Below are positions 45,298 to 56,959 of a stretch of DNA of 64,000 nt, in pieces (position 1 is the stretch's first letter; each line of letters begins with the position of its first letter). The translations under genes were made by a program, and so were the position numbers. This stretch comes from Epiperipatus broadwayi (lineage: Eukaryota; Onychophora; Udeonychophora; Euonychophora; Peripatidae): contig JAQFVV010000972.1 of assembly GCA_028023455.1 (NCBI GenBank), positions 62,001 to 126,000 of the forward strand. The letters run 5' to 3'. Below the pieces are notes generated by a model. It had not been told where the DNA came from and made no database searches. It saw only the letters and a list, made by a program, of their open reading frames with translations.

Positions 45298-46313
45298 TGT
45301 TATATTTTGGAAAAAATATGAATTTAGTAAGTATAAAGCTAGGATTTATGACTCCAGAAAAAAAAAAGAAAGATTAGAAATGCAAATAGAAAGATATTGT
45401 GAATTAAAAGCAATGAAAAATGATTGTTATAAGATAAAAGAAATCTAAATAATAATGCAGGAAAGAACTAATGGACTTAAATATAGAAAAGGCCAGTACT
45501 ATTTAGATTAGAACATTAGCTATTTAAAACTAATCAAACAAAAGAATAAATATTTAAAAGGCTAATTGCAGAGAAAAGGAATGTGGATGTACGCAATTAA
45601 ATGCTTGATTATAATTTGTGAAAAGACGCCTTTATTGGGGGGAGGGATAGTTTAATGTAAATAGCTATTAACTTTGATAATAATACCGAATCTTAACCTG
45701 CAAAAAGGTATAAATAGTGTGTGCGAAAATGTATAAATCGTGTGTGCGTTAAAGAGCACCAGCTTTTTCTTACTCTTCGTGTGATGGTGTGATTGCTGTT
45801 GTGGTGCGGCACTTAAAGGAAAAGCTGTTGGAAAAGTTGTAGCAACTTTTCTCCTCCAAGGCTCTGTAGATACAAAGAGCCAAATAGGAAACTTAATTAG
45901 ACTGCACTGGTCTTATTTTTAGTTATGAATACCTGATAAGGATCATGAGAACTGTGCAGAGTTGGACTGTGTCTATAAACCATTTTTTAGTTATTTATTC
46001 AGGTCTGAGAATAGTGATAATAAAGGTTAGTCTTTAATCAAGGAAGTATTAACATTTAGTGGGAAATAGTCCTCCAATTCAAGGACTGATTGGATCAAGT
46101 TAGTAAATACAGTCTTAAGAAGATATATGTGTGGAAATAACCACCAGGTGGTCAGTTGTTAAAAGTCATTAGAATTACTGAAGGTAACTGTATATAATAT
46201 ATTAGGTTTATTAATGTAAATAAATATTTTTTCATCTGTATTTTGATATTATTTATAGTTTATAATTTTTTGTGATTTTGTTGGCATTCAGCTTCATGGT
46301 GTAATACACAACA
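45298..46313 (+). repeat. LTR family A, complete single LTR (1016 bp)
   Basis: Begins TGTTATATTTTGG and ends AATACACAACA, uninterrupted. It shows the empty target (ataag, 45429-45433) of the nested Gypsy element. About 70 bp of Gypsy leader follow (aacttgg... and gaacagtcatagttg), then homology ends, so no gag or pol remains here. Confidence 0.8.
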
Positions 46314-46449
46314 AACTTGGAAGAGGGGTGTAAGGTGCCAACAAATTTTTGAACAGTCATAGTTGTATTGATGTTAGTGATGCCTCTATACATTATGCAG
46401 TTTTCTTGGTCAATGGGATTGAGGACAATAAGAGAATAAAGACAATAGT

Positions 46450-46805
46450 GTTGACAAAGATTATGTTGTGGAAATGGGATGAAGCAGATTAAAGGAAAAC
46501 TTAAGGTGGAGTGGAAGGGGAAGGTACAGTGGCTAACAGGTCTTTTTGGGCAAGGTTGCTGAGAGATTCCTGACTCTGTTTAAGAAGTCACAGTACATTA
46601 CATGACATCATATCTAAAGGCCATGGAGTTGACAAAGATTATGTTGTGGAAATGGGATAGAGCAGGGTAGAAAAGAATAAGGGAAAACTTGGGGTGGGGA
46701 ATGGAAATGAGTTCAAAGTAGCTAACAAGTCACTCTGGACATAGTTGCTGAGAAATTCCTGATCTCGTATAAGGAGAGGTTCCAGTACATCACATCAGAT
46801 ATTGG
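46450..46805. repeat. 178-bp tandem duplication
   Basis: ttgacaaagattatgttgtg begins at 46451 and again at 46629, and similarity continues through the whole unit to the phrase gctgagaaattcctga. The composition is unusually purine-rich for this window. No coding potential or family was recognised. Confidence 0.8.
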
Positions 46806-46836
46806 GAAAAAAAATCTATTCATTTTTATATTGTTT

Positions 46837-46899
46837 TTTTTTTTTTATGTCAAAGCGTTGATCGGGAAGGGAACCGCTAGGCGATCAACGCTTGACTAG
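46837..46899 (-). mobile_element. Internally deleted SINE with 11-bp target duplication
   Basis: The minus strand reads gtcaagcgttgatcgcctag at its head and gatcaacgctttgacataaa at its tail, the two ends of the SINE at 38756 with the middle missing. The flanks are TTATATTGTTT at 46826-46836 and 46900-46910, perfect copies. The deletion leaves a strong hairpin (gatcaacgctt/aagcgttgatc). Confidence 0.75.
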
Positions 46900-46910
46900 T
46901 TATATTGTTT

Positions 46911-47461
46911 GCAGCTTTGAAATTTATACTAGATAAATACAGAGAATTATCATTTTTGGTAAAAGACGGAAAAAAGATATCCGTACCGAGTACGTCAAAA
47001 ATTAAAAATGGAATTTAGAGAATAAACATTAAAAAAATATGTACAACTCTGTATATATAGATATAATAATAAAGTAAAATAAGAATTATAATATTGAATG
47101 TATGTTTGAAATATATACAACATTACTTTAAACTGTATATTTTTTAGTCCGTATAAAAATGTCCATGGCGAATCTTTTATATATATTACCACTTAATAAA
47201 ATTCAACGTTTTAGTATTTCTATAAATTAAAAAAAAATTGGATCTTTAAATACACGATGTAAAAGTTACAATTGATTGCTTCATTAATATGGAATTTCAA
47301 TTAATTTTTTTTATTATTAAAATCAATAATTTAAATCATATTTCTTATATAGTGCACTATGGATTGAACGCTTGGCAGATAATAATATGACTTCAGATAT
47401 GAGAGTCAACTATGAATATGAAACAACACTAATATGTATTATATGCTTAAATGCACATACA
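46911..47461. repeat. Diverged R2-like fragment and AT-rich DNA
   Basis: 46975-47210 resembles 45040-45260 (aaaatggaatttagagaata, atacaacattactttaaa), hence a diverged R2 piece. The remainder has no recognised content. Confidence 0.45.
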
Positions 47462-47900
47462 TATATAGGTATAAATTACTAATGAAAATAAGTTTAAATA
47501 AATTAAAGACTTTTAAAAGACTGATTCTTTTAAAATAAGAAATAAAAGTTATAACTTTTAAGATTAGAAAAAAGGATTATTTTCTAAATGTAAAAACAGT
47601 TTAATTAATGAGAGTGGAATTCAGTAAAATATAAAACAATTAAAAGAATTCGATTTTAGATTTCCTAAAAAATAACTCATTAAATAAAGACAGAGAGATA
47701 ATGATTTAAATTCTTGTACCCAGCATGGACAGTGAAAGAAAGAATCCCCTGAGTGTCTGGACGGAAGTGCGGGCCAAGCGATTTCAGGGATTGAAACAAT
47801 GAATGAACTCAGTGCAAACCTGTGCACATGGACATATATATATATATTGGAGCAGATCGTCTCTCATGGCACAAGACAAATATTTCCATAAAGTATTACT
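47462..47900 (-). repeat. Dispersed repeat R3, copy C (partial)
   Basis: Matches 40550-40980 (agactgattcttttaaaat, aaaaaataactcattaaa) and shows the empty site of the 1.5-kb TIR element (agatttcc, 47658-47665). Confidence 0.7.
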
Positions 47901-48357
47901 GTTAAAGGCTATGATTATGGGGAAAGAATCTCTGAAAGCGCAAAGCCATGAGAAGAATTATTTCAATTAAAAGAAATTTTAATTTCACTATATGCGTCAA
48001 GCGTATTACGTTTTTATAAAATATTAGAAACGGGGGTATACAATATATGATTAAAAACTCAGCAGTAATAACAACTTATAAGTCAGTAGCCATTCCACCA
48101 TCTGGAATCAAAAAACTACTCTAGGGATGAGTTTTGTTATGACCATAATAAGCAATCTGTGAATATATTTACATACAGAGTATGTTGATTATTTTTCTGT
48201 TTCTTTGACATTTTGAGATGCTGATGTTCATAAGAAAACTAATCTTTTTAAAATATTTCAACACCATGTGCAATTTTAGCTCTCCAATATATTGTATTCT
48301 GCATCACATCGCATCAATGGTAATTGTCAATTTTGTCTTCTTTAAAGATTTTTGATG
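47901..48357. other. No recognisable gene
   Basis: AT-rich sequence with no motif I can assign. Confidence 0.5.
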
Positions 48358-48375
48358 TAAACATTAAAATATATA

Positions 48376-48411
48376 GCTCCCGGTTAACTCAGTGGAGAGC
48401 ATGAGACTCTT
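48376..48411 (+). pseudogene. 5' half of tRNA-Lys(CTT) inserted as a tailless retropseudogene
   Basis: The 36 bases resemble the first 36 positions of an animal tRNA-Lys(CTT): A-box-like TTAACTCAGTGG and the anticodon arm ATGAGACTCTT, ending exactly at the anticodon. There is no 3' half and no poly(A). The sequence is flanked by a perfect 16-bp direct repeat, TAAACATTAAAATATA, at 48358-48373 and 48412-48427, so it is an insertion and not the remains of a local tRNA gene. It looks like reverse-transcribed RNA of a tRNA half or a truncated cDNA. Confidence 0.75.
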
Positions 48412-48427
48412 TAAACATTAAAATATA

Positions 48428-49194
48428 AATGAAATCTAACTGCTCTATGAAAACCATGTTGTTGTTTTTTTAAAACATTCTTATAGAAAGTTTTGAATTG
48501 ATTATTTGCTTTTTAAATTCACTCCAACAAAAATGTGATTCATTCCAGGAAAGATGTGATTTACAAGAGTGAACTCTGCATCATCACATCTGAAAGAAAT
48601 GAATATTTTGAATGGTTTTATGATTTTATCATTGCATTTTTAGATAACCCAAGCCTTTTAAATGAAATTTATTTAATGCAGTTATGTTTCCAATGACTAT
48701 ATTTTATAGAATAACTGAGCTGCAATGAATGGTTGCTTCTTATACAAAGAATTTATTTCCTTGGGATGAAATAATCTTGCTTTTAAATTGTTAAAACCAA
48801 TTGCATTGTGGAATCTGAGTGATTATAAGTCAACCTTACTTTTTTAATAAACTTTCAAGATATTTAAATTGGTTTATATTTTTATATTAACAATCTAACA
48901 GTTGCTGTTAATTGTCTTCTATAACTCTCTGATAAAGGAATGGACTTTCAATAATGGTAATTTTTAAAGCAAAGATTTTAAATGCTGCACTCAAAACATC
49001 AAATACATTTTGTAGATATTTTTTTTAAAACTAACAGACAATGCAATCATCAGAATAATGTAAGTTAAGAAGTCCAGATGAAGTTTTTGCTTTGATTCGA
49101 ATTAAAAATGCAAAGTTCAAATCTGAATCACATTTTATTCCCTGTTTCATTATACTACATATAATAATTCCTCTTTCTTATTGCATTGTCAAAT
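48428..49194. other. No recognisable gene
   Basis: AT-rich sequence. I could not assign any coding or repeat family. Confidence 0.5.
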
Positions 49195-49404
49195 GTATAC
49201 CATATAATACTAAATCATCCATGCACTTTACTACTGTTACACAGTGCTTTATTTACTGCTAAATTCAAATTGAATTTAGCAGTTAGGAGATATAAAGTTC
49301 TGAAGAAGATTGCTGAGGCAATCAAAACTGGAAAAGAGGGTGGCAAATAAAGCATTGTGCAACAGTAGTAAAGTGCATGGATGATTTAGTATTATATGGT
49401 ATAC
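49195..49404. mobile_element. 210-bp TIR element (MITE-like)
   Basis: Arms of about 60 bp (49195-49256 and 49343-49404) are nearly perfect inverted copies, starting gtataccatataatactaaa. A second small palindrome (ctaaattcaaattgaatttag) lies in the middle. Both outer ends start or finish with TA, compatible with a TA-targeting Tc1/mariner-type MITE, but no clean external duplication could be defined. Confidence 0.65.
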
Positions 49405-50230
49405 TACATATAAACAGTTTCAAAGAACACGCTCATAAAATGGAAAAGAATGTTGGAGCAAGCACACATCCTTGTTTAATCCATCCTTCAAATGTCGGAT
49501 TTTCATCAAGTAAATGCTGCATAATATGAATAAACTTTAGTAGATACCCAACTAATTTCAAACAATTCCAATTACCTAATCAATTAATAATTCTTAATTG
49601 TTTCTAAAAAACTTACTGGAAGCGATCTGTTTAACAAATTCCTTGATAGTATCTTTGATTAGGAGTGTAATAATGTTATTTAGTCTCTTCATTTATAAAA
49701 ATTAGAATAATAAAAGTATTCTTTAGATTTTCTGGCACAAGTTTATGAGTCCATATATTCCTAAAACCTTCGAATAATTTTGTCACCACATTTTAAAACT
49801 TATTCAAAAATTTCCTAAAGTCATTCAATTTTTAAGATTATGAAGAGCTTTTCTGACTGCATTATGCTGGATATGTTTGAACAAATATCAATCAGTATAT
49901 GAAATGGATATATAATTTGAAAATGTTATCTCTATTCTTCTATGATTATTCAAAAAATGATCAAAATACTTCTTTTACTTGCTCAAAATATTGTCTTTTT
50001 ATACTGAAGAAGTCTTTCCTAACTTAATATGACTGTTAAACCAGCAAGCATCACAGGTGGCACTACTATATGGAGTTTTGCTTTGCATTGTTTAATATGA
50101 CTGTGATACCATATTTCAAGTTTATATTTAATTTCCAATGCATCAAAAAACCCAGGATTACTACAAACAGGAAATATAAGTATTTTTTTCTGTTTTAATT
50201 CACCAATTACTGTTAAGCTTTTTTGTCATT
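49405..50230 (-). pseudogene. LINE reverse transcriptase fragment
   Basis: On the minus strand QGCVLAPT (49451-49474) is the reverse transcriptase 'G--QGC-L-P' block, preceded by decayed sequence resembling NYRGI-LL-IAGKI-A (about 49600-49680). Stops are frequent. It belongs to a LINE other than the RTE copies, whose same block reads GVRQGDSISP. Confidence 0.55.
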
Positions 50231-50938
50231 CGATGAATGTTTGCATTTAGATAATTGTATTTATTATGAAGTTCCATATTATTCTGCAAATCAAAATCCC
50301 ACATTTCTTTTTAATAACTGAAATACAGGTTAATTATATACCTGTATCAATACATGTAACATATAGGGTATATGAGCACAGACTTTCACACAATCCACCA
50401 CTTTCCACTCTATCTCATAACACCTATACACTTGACCACATATATGTCAAAAAGATAAATAACCACCAATATCTATATTTCATGCAAAACCAGCAATCAT
50501 CCTTTGCTCCAGATTATCATCTCTACACGTATATGTAATAAGTGCTCAGATATACATTAAGATAGCCATTCTTCATACTTTAATGGACTGGCTTCAATCT
50601 ACCCCACACTCCACCATCCATACAATTGCAAATCTGATAATGGAATGCTCAACGCCCATCCTGAGGCTGAGATTCTCATCACAATCATGTTGACCTAAAG
50701 TCAAACTACCAATTATGTTTCTTCTTTTTCATGAACCCAAATTTTATCAGTAACACATGAATTTAGTAGCTGTTGGAATGTACACAACATTCTTCTAAGG
50801 AACAAACATGTATTTTCTTGAGAATATAATTGCTATAAGACCTATTATTTTAATGAAACTATCATTTTAATTTTAAACCATATTGCTCTGTCATCTGCCA
50901 AAAAATGTTTTTAAGTGCTCTCATAATAGAAACTTATC
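50231..50938. other. No recognisable gene
   Basis: A 90-codon frame (50266-50538) has no motif. The rest is AT-rich. Confidence 0.45.
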
Positions 50939-50959
50939 TTGTATTATTCATCATCATCA

Positions 50960-51400
50960 TCAGCAACAACAACCATTATCAATCCACTGCAGGATGAAGA
51001 CCTTTTCATGTTTAATCCATCTTCTCCGATCTTTAGCTTCTCTTCTCCACATCACCCCTGCACACTTTCTTATTTCATCCATCCATCTCATATGTGGTCT
51101 CTTTCTGGGTCTTTTACAATCTCTTGGAATCCAGTTTAAAATTTCAATTGTCCATCTATTATCATCTCTTCTAGCAATATGTCCAGCCCAACTCCACTTC
51201 AATCTTTTAATTTTTTCAATGAGATCAATAACACCTGTTTTGTTCTCTTACCCATACATTGCATTTTCGGTCTCTTCTTGTTACTCCCATCATGCATCTC
51301 TCCATACTTCTTTGAGTGTCTGAAGTCTCTGTATTGCTCTTCTATTAAGTGTCCAAGTCTCAGATCCATAAGTAAGAACTGGTAAAACACATTTGTGAAA
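50960..51400 (-). pseudogene. RTE C-terminal domain
   Basis: Minus-strand peptides WSWAGHIARRDDNRWTIEIL, WIPRDCKRPRKRPHMRWMDE and QWIDNGC match the conserved RTE/BovB-type C-terminus (KW-WAGH-AR-DD-RW, RP--RW-DE, QWTDNGC). A frame change at about 51200 separates it from a preceding segment. Confidence 0.9.
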
Positions 51401-51599
51401 AAACTTCCTTTTCAAACACATAGGCATATTTCCTTTTAGTATCAAGTTATTCTACCAAAAGCACCCCAACCAAGTTTAATTCTATGATTAATTTCCTCCA
51501 TTATATTTCCATCTATATTAATATTCTGGCCAAGATATTTGTAACTGTTAACTTCTTCTAATTCATCATAATCAATCTTTATTTCATATTTTGAGCAAA

Positions 51600-52954
51600 T
51601 CGATTAAACATTACTTTAGTCTTTTTAACATTTATGTGTAGTCCTATTTTCATCTGATAACTCCTGCAACCTTTCCTGCAGCTCTGAAGCATTATTTGCA
51701 AAAACAACTACATCATCTGTGAAATCTAAATGACTTAAATAATCTCCATTTACTTTCACTCCTTTGGTTTCCCATTTTAATCCACAAAAAGCACTGCTGT
51801 AAAAAGTTTTGGAGATATGGAGTCACCTTGTCTTACACCTTTCTCAATGTTGACTTTCCCAGTATCATTATGTAATTTAATTGTTGCTGTTGCATTTTTA
51901 TAAATATTCTTTAAAATATGACAATATCCTGGATCTATACCTTGATGATCCAATGCTTTAATCTCTGAAAAAATGTTTATAGAATCAAATGCCTTTTCAT
52001 AATCTACAAATCCAAAACATAATGACAACTTATATTCATTTATCCTTTCTATAACTTCCCTCAATACCTGGATATGATCTACTGTAATAAAATCACTTTT
52101 AAATCCAGCTTGTTCTCTTGGTTGGTAGAAATCCAATGTTCTGCAGACGAGTTGTAATTATCTTGGTAAAATTTTTATATAAAACTGATAAAAGGCTGTT
52201 CTCTGCAGACGAGTTGTAATTATCTTGGTAAAATTTTTATATAAAACTGATAAAAGGCTCATAGGTCTATAATTTGTAATATCTTCTTTATCACCTTTTT
52301 TAAATATTAATATTAATTCTGCATTCTTCCAATCATCTAGTACATCTTTATCATTTAGACATTTGGTATATAACTTTGCTAAAAAAAATTCTATTTCTTC
52401 TCCTGCTTCTTTCAATATATCAATTATAATTCCATCATTACTTGGAGCCTTTACTTTCTTCATACATTTAATTGCATGTCTCACTTCTTCATTTAAAATT
52501 CTGGGCAATTCAGAAGATGTAATAGATATAGCGGTACTTGTTCTTTATTACTATATAATTCTTGATAAAAATCTTCTAACAATTTCATGATATCATCTCT
52601 CTTTTTAGTAATAATTCCATCTTTTTTTCTTATTGCAGATATAAATTTTCTGCCAATACCAAAATGTTGTTTTACATTCTTGAGACTTTTATTTTCTTCT
52701 ACAGCTTTCCTTGCTAGTTCACACTTATACTTTCTTATATCATTTTCAACTCTTTTCCGCACCATTTTACAAAATTCAAGATATTCAATCCTTATTAATG
52801 CATCATTTTTATATATCTTCATATTCCTGCTTTTCTTCATAAATTCTCTAGTCTCAGTAGAAATTTTATTGGTCAATTGCTGCTTTTTTCTACCAGCTAT
52901 CTTTGTTGCAGTTTTTAAAAGTGTATCAGTTATTTTCATATTAATTTCATTCAA
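51600..52954 (-). pseudogene. RTE reverse transcriptase and linker
   Basis: Minus-strand blocks in order: linker ETREFMKKSRNMKIYKNDAL and VKQHFGIGRKF (52954-52590); KVKAPSNDGIIIDILKEAGE and NYRPMSLLSVLYK (52470-52220); EQAGFKSDFITVDHIQVLRE and FGFVDYEKAFDS (52130-51980); GVRQGDSISPKLF (about 51800). The catalytic box near 51710 reads FTDD where the family has FADD. The first aspartate block is intact. A 62-bp tandem duplication (52141-52202 repeated at 52203-52258) shifts the frame between the YRPMSLL and GFKSDF blocks. Confidence 0.9.
52141..52258. repeat. 62-bp tandem duplication inside RTE copy 3
   Basis: ctgcagacgagttgtaatta begins at 52141 and again at 52203. The second copy runs to 52258. 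Sixty-two is not a multiple of three, so the event is a frameshift. Confidence 0.95.
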
Positions 52955-53004
52955 ATCTGAATCATGTTCAAAATCTACTAATACTTGAAACCCATTTGTA
53001 AGTT

Positions 53005-53979
53005 CTAATTTAAATTTATTAGAACGTTTCTGAAGATATCAACTGTAAATATTGTTTTTCTTAATAATTTTTGTCTCTCTAGTTTTACATTAACACGTAT
53101 CTTACACCTTACTAATCGATGATCACTTCCTGTGTTAAATTTATTAAGAACATTACAATCTTGAAATATGTATTTCCTGTTAGTCAAAATATAATCTAAT
53201 TCTGCTGTATCTTCATTTGGATGCTTCCAGGTTCATTTCCTTTTAACATTTTTCTCAAAAAAATAATTTATAATATAAAGTTTTTCTTTTTCTGCAAACT
53301 CCACAAGTCTATGTCCTCTCTCATTTCTATTACCATAACCAAAATTACCTACAGCACTTTCATCTTTCATTTGTTTACCAATTCTAGCATTAAAGTCTCC
53401 CATAACAATTTTAAAATGTTGTTTACTCTGAGCATAAGTTTTTTGTACATCCATATAAAAATCTTCTACTACTTCATCACTATGAGAACTTGTTGGGGCA
53501 TAAACCTGAAGTATCTGCATTTGGTATCTGCTATTAAATTGTATAACTAATCTTGCCACTCTGTCTGATACACCATAAATCTCCACAATATTGTTCTTCC
53601 ACTTTTTATTTATAATGAATCCTACTCCATAATAGAATATATGTTCACTTTTTAAATCAATTGTCTTTTCACCTTTTCTTCTAACTTCACAAAGTCCAAT
53701 AATGTCCCATTTAATATAAGACAGTTCTTCTTCTAATTCTTGCAATATTCGTTCACTTGAAAGTGATCTGCAGTTGTAAGTACCTAAATAAAATGTCGTC
53801 ATCAAATGGCAGCCTAGGTCCACAATCAGGGGATGCTTAGCACCCTCCACCTTTGGCCACCAACCGCTGCCTTGGTTGGTGACTTTACAGCCTCCTGGGA
53901 ATAAGGGCCATGGTTTATTTTTGTCTGTCATAATTGTATATATATATATATTGAAAAAATATGTATCACACACAAACAT
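53005..53979 (-). pseudogene. RTE endonuclease (almost intact domain)
   Basis: The 248-codon frame 53979-53233 contains the endonuclease from its start, FYLGTYNCRSLSSERILQ (N-terminal asparagine block), through WDIIGLCEVRRKGE (catalytic glutamate), IQFNSRYQMQILQVYAPTSS, and MGDFNARIGKQ (catalytic D and N) to GNRNERGHRLVEFAE. A frameshift at about 53235 puts the final LDYIL-type block (53187-53005) in another frame. Homologues are often annotated as craniofacial development protein 2-like, but this is a LINE endonuclease. It would nick DNA to start target-primed reverse transcription. Confidence 0.9.
53936..53952. repeat. (AT)n microsatellite
   Basis: Short run of AT dinucleotides at the 5' edge of RTE copy 3. 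Confidence 0.85.
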
Positions 53980-53985
53980 TCATTC

Positions 53986-55190
53986 TGCCTTATCAGGCAC
54001 TGAGAAGAAAGACCATGGTGTTTCTTGATTTTAAACTCAGAGGTAAAAAGCCAATAAACTCACCACGCTGGCTAATGCGTGTTGGTGAGCAGCCCGTCCA
54101 TGTTCATATACTATATAAATAATCACATAGTAATAACAGCTGCAATGACAAGAATGTATGAAGTGGACATTAGGAATTTGCCCTGCTCAGTTTGTTTAAG
54201 GCCTCCAAGAGGAATCAAAGGGTCTCCTGTCAGTTAATACCAAACTCCTTTCTGCAGCCCCTATATTATTAATCCTAATTATATCTATTAAATGCGAATG
54301 TTTAGATCATACATACATCTATGTTTTTAAGGAATTTTTAATCTATAACAATCTTACTGATAATCATTGTATGTTGTTCCAAAATTCCATTACAATGGAC
54401 TTTTTAAATTTACAGTACCAATATTGTAATTTCCCCAATGTCTACCATTTGGGTCAACACTTGGACTAAAGTTTAGAAGAAATATTTTATCTTACAATGG
54501 TAGTTGTAATGATGACATGCAGCTAGAAATAGTTTCACAATTTGAGATTGTTGTATCTAATGATGGAGTATATGCTCTCCTATATATTAGATAATGGTAT
54601 TATTGTGCATGTCATGTTTTAACACCACTAACTTTCCATTCTTACAGTAAAAATTTCCCAAAATAAATGATACTAAATTAGACATTATGACAAATACAAC
54701 ACAATGTGTTCCCTATCACTGGTTGATTTGCTTTTCTGAAAAATGTATAGCCATCTAACTATTCTATTAAACATTTTTCAAAAAAATAGATTTATGATAG
54801 TTAGCTTTATAAACATCATTTTCTTTTGAGGTTAAAAACTACTATTGATAATATTATTAATTGTAATACACCAATAATAATTCAGCAAGCACAACAACCT
54901 AGCCAGTACATGTGACATGGATAATTTTTAATGTTCTACTTCTATGGTTAGCTGAAAAATTCCAAAATAGAGTGGTGTGAAACATAGACTTTGCTAGCAG
55001 AAACTCATGCCTCTAATTCAGATCCTAATCAAATCTTTAATAATTTATTGCTTCATGGTAAGATCCCATGTAAGGACTACTTTTCCTAATATGTCCCCAT
55101 TATTGCTTGCTGTCTTAACTTTTAAAAGTTTAATGTAAAACTAAAAAAGAAAAAAAAAGTGGATCTGGAATCAATAATGCTGTACGGGTA
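53986..55190. other. No recognisable gene
   Basis: AT-rich sequence. A GC-richer patch at 54010-54110 shows no motif. Confidence 0.5.
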
Positions 55191-55800
55191 ATTAATTGTA
55201 AAATATTTTGATGCAAAACAGACAATCTAGAGTTTCACAATTAGAACAACAGAAATGACCAATGATATGAGAGACTCATAATGACGTGGAAGGTATAAAT
55301 CCACTATTTTCAGTTTTAAGATTATTAAAAAATGTTTTAACTTTATTAAACTCAATATCTTTATCCAAATATAAATAAGTAAATAAAATATATAAATTCT
55401 TATATCATTATTTAAATGATGATCAAAATAAGCCTCCAAGGTTGTTGGATTTAATAATATTGTGATACCATTTCTTACAATTTTATGTTTTCTTCATTGC
55501 AGCAAAAATAGTTTTAGAGTAAACAGTCTCCTTTGCAGTTTTAATCAACTAATTATTTTTAAACCTTCTTGTAAATTGTGGAACTTTTGGTTTTTAAATC
55601 TTTAAATGTATAATGAAGTACCACATGTAAATGATTCTCCCATACAGAAAATATGTTTTCTTGTAACCAATCACTCATAATAGAATCATTATCATAAACT
55701 AATTACAATTCTTCTATTTAGTGTCCCAGACTAAATTAACTTGTATCCATAATACACTACTTAAGAGAATTTCATGCCTGGGTACGTAATTTATTCCTTT
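55191..55800 (-). repeat. Diverged R2-like fragment
   Basis: 55220-55290 resembles 43970-44040 (aacaacagaaatgaccaatg, agagactcataatgac) and 55725-55790 resembles 43290-43360 (ttgtatccataatacactac). It is therefore a decayed R2 copy with internal differences. Confidence 0.5.
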
Positions 55801-56365
55801 TGTTTACTTATACTTTAAGCTATGTTTAATTTAAAATTTACATATTAAATCTTAATTAATTATTACAAGAAATGTGTTAAATTAAGATAGATGCTGTCGC
55901 CAGCCTTGTCTAATTAATTTTGGATTTCATAACTGTAAAGTGCCATATTCCATCTGGTGGATAAATTAATTTCTCTCCGAATTACCAAAAATGTTGACAA
56001 AGATGTGCTTATAAGCATCAGAGCTACCAAGAATAGAAGGATTCATTCTATTCTTGATTCTTTGTTCAACATTTAGAGTGCTTTTCTTTTTGTTTACAGA
56101 TACTTTGAACTATGTTTAAACTAAAATTGATAATACACTTTTTAACTAAATTTATTTATTATTTTCAATTTATATCTGCAGCAAGCACATTTAAAACTTT
56201 TAAAGAGAGCCAAAGTCCTGCCGGACACTAATTAATTATTAATACAAGAAATCTCTCTCAGTGAAGGACATTTTAAACAAGAAATGGATTATCAATCAAA
56301 CAATCAATAGTATTCTGTCCAATACATGGGTCCAGATAGTAGTCACAACACCAATTCATCCATTC
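55801..56365. other. No recognisable gene
   Basis: AT-rich DNA with a local repeated phrase (tatactttaagctatgttta at 55809 and tactttgaactatgttta at 56101), suggesting an old duplication. Confidence 0.45.
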
Positions 56366-56599
56366 TTACATTCAATTCTCTTCTTTACCCATTTCTTCAA
56401 TTCCACATAACTCTTCCCATCTCTTATATCATCCAATAATGTCAATCTCTTCTGTCCTTTTTTATTTCCTCTCATCACTCTCTCCAAAACATCTTCCATT
56501 GACCTATAATTTATTCTTAATATATGTCCAATCCAGTTTCTCTTTCTCTCTGATATTCTTAATCAATCTTCTTTCTTCATTTACTCTTTTCAAAACTTC

Positions 56600-56959
56600 A
56601 TTTGTTATTTTAATCAACTAACTGATTTTTTCCATTTGTCTCCATGTCCACATCTCAGAGGCATCCAATCATTTAATTCTATTACTCAATGTCCATGTTT
56701 TACACTCATATATTAATACACTCCACATATAACATTTAATTAATCTCTTCCTTAATTCTCTTTCCAAAGATCCACAAAGTATCTTCTTCCTCTTCACAAA
56801 TGTCTCTATTGCCAATGCTATTCTTCTTTTAACTTCATCTTCACTTCTTCCATCCTCACTCAACCAACTACTCAAATATCTAAATCCCTTCACCTGTTGA
56901 ACCATGTCATCACGGATTCTAATTTGCAGTTTTTTTGCCCTCTCCCTATCTATAAACAC
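56600..56959 (-). pseudogene. LINE C-terminal domain
   Basis: The frame reads VKGFRYLSSWLSEDGRSEDE (the 'F-YLG--I--DG---EI--RI' block after the catalytic site), RIALAIETFVKRKKI and LIYECKTWTLSNR ('L-YG-E-WTL'). This is typical of the region that follows the palm in LINE reverse transcriptases. Confidence 0.85.

Larger units (their letters stand above)
50939..53985 (-). mobile_element. RTE-like LINE, copy 3 (near full length)
   Basis: The most complete RTE copy: on the minus strand an endonuclease, a linker, reverse transcriptase and a C-terminal domain in one ~3-kb unit, the usual size of RTE elements. It ends in a short trinucleotide-repeat tail (GATGATGATGATGAATAAT on the minus strand, 50943-50962), a known habit of RTE elements instead of poly(A). 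Frameshifts break the frame in at least four places. A 62-bp tandem duplication at 52141-52258 causes one of them. Confidence 0.9.

Noticed and set aside
46848-46899. Terminator-like hairpin or structured RNA
   Set aside because: The hairpin is produced by fusion of the head and tail of an internally deleted SINE, flanked by an 11-bp target duplication.
48376-48411. Functional tRNA-Lys gene
   Set aside because: Only the first 36 positions are present. The anticodon-stem 3' side, T arm and acceptor 3' side are missing.
53005-53979. Host gene 'craniofacial development protein 2'
   Set aside because: The sequence is the endonuclease of an RTE LINE, continuous with its reverse transcriptase and repeated elsewhere in the window.
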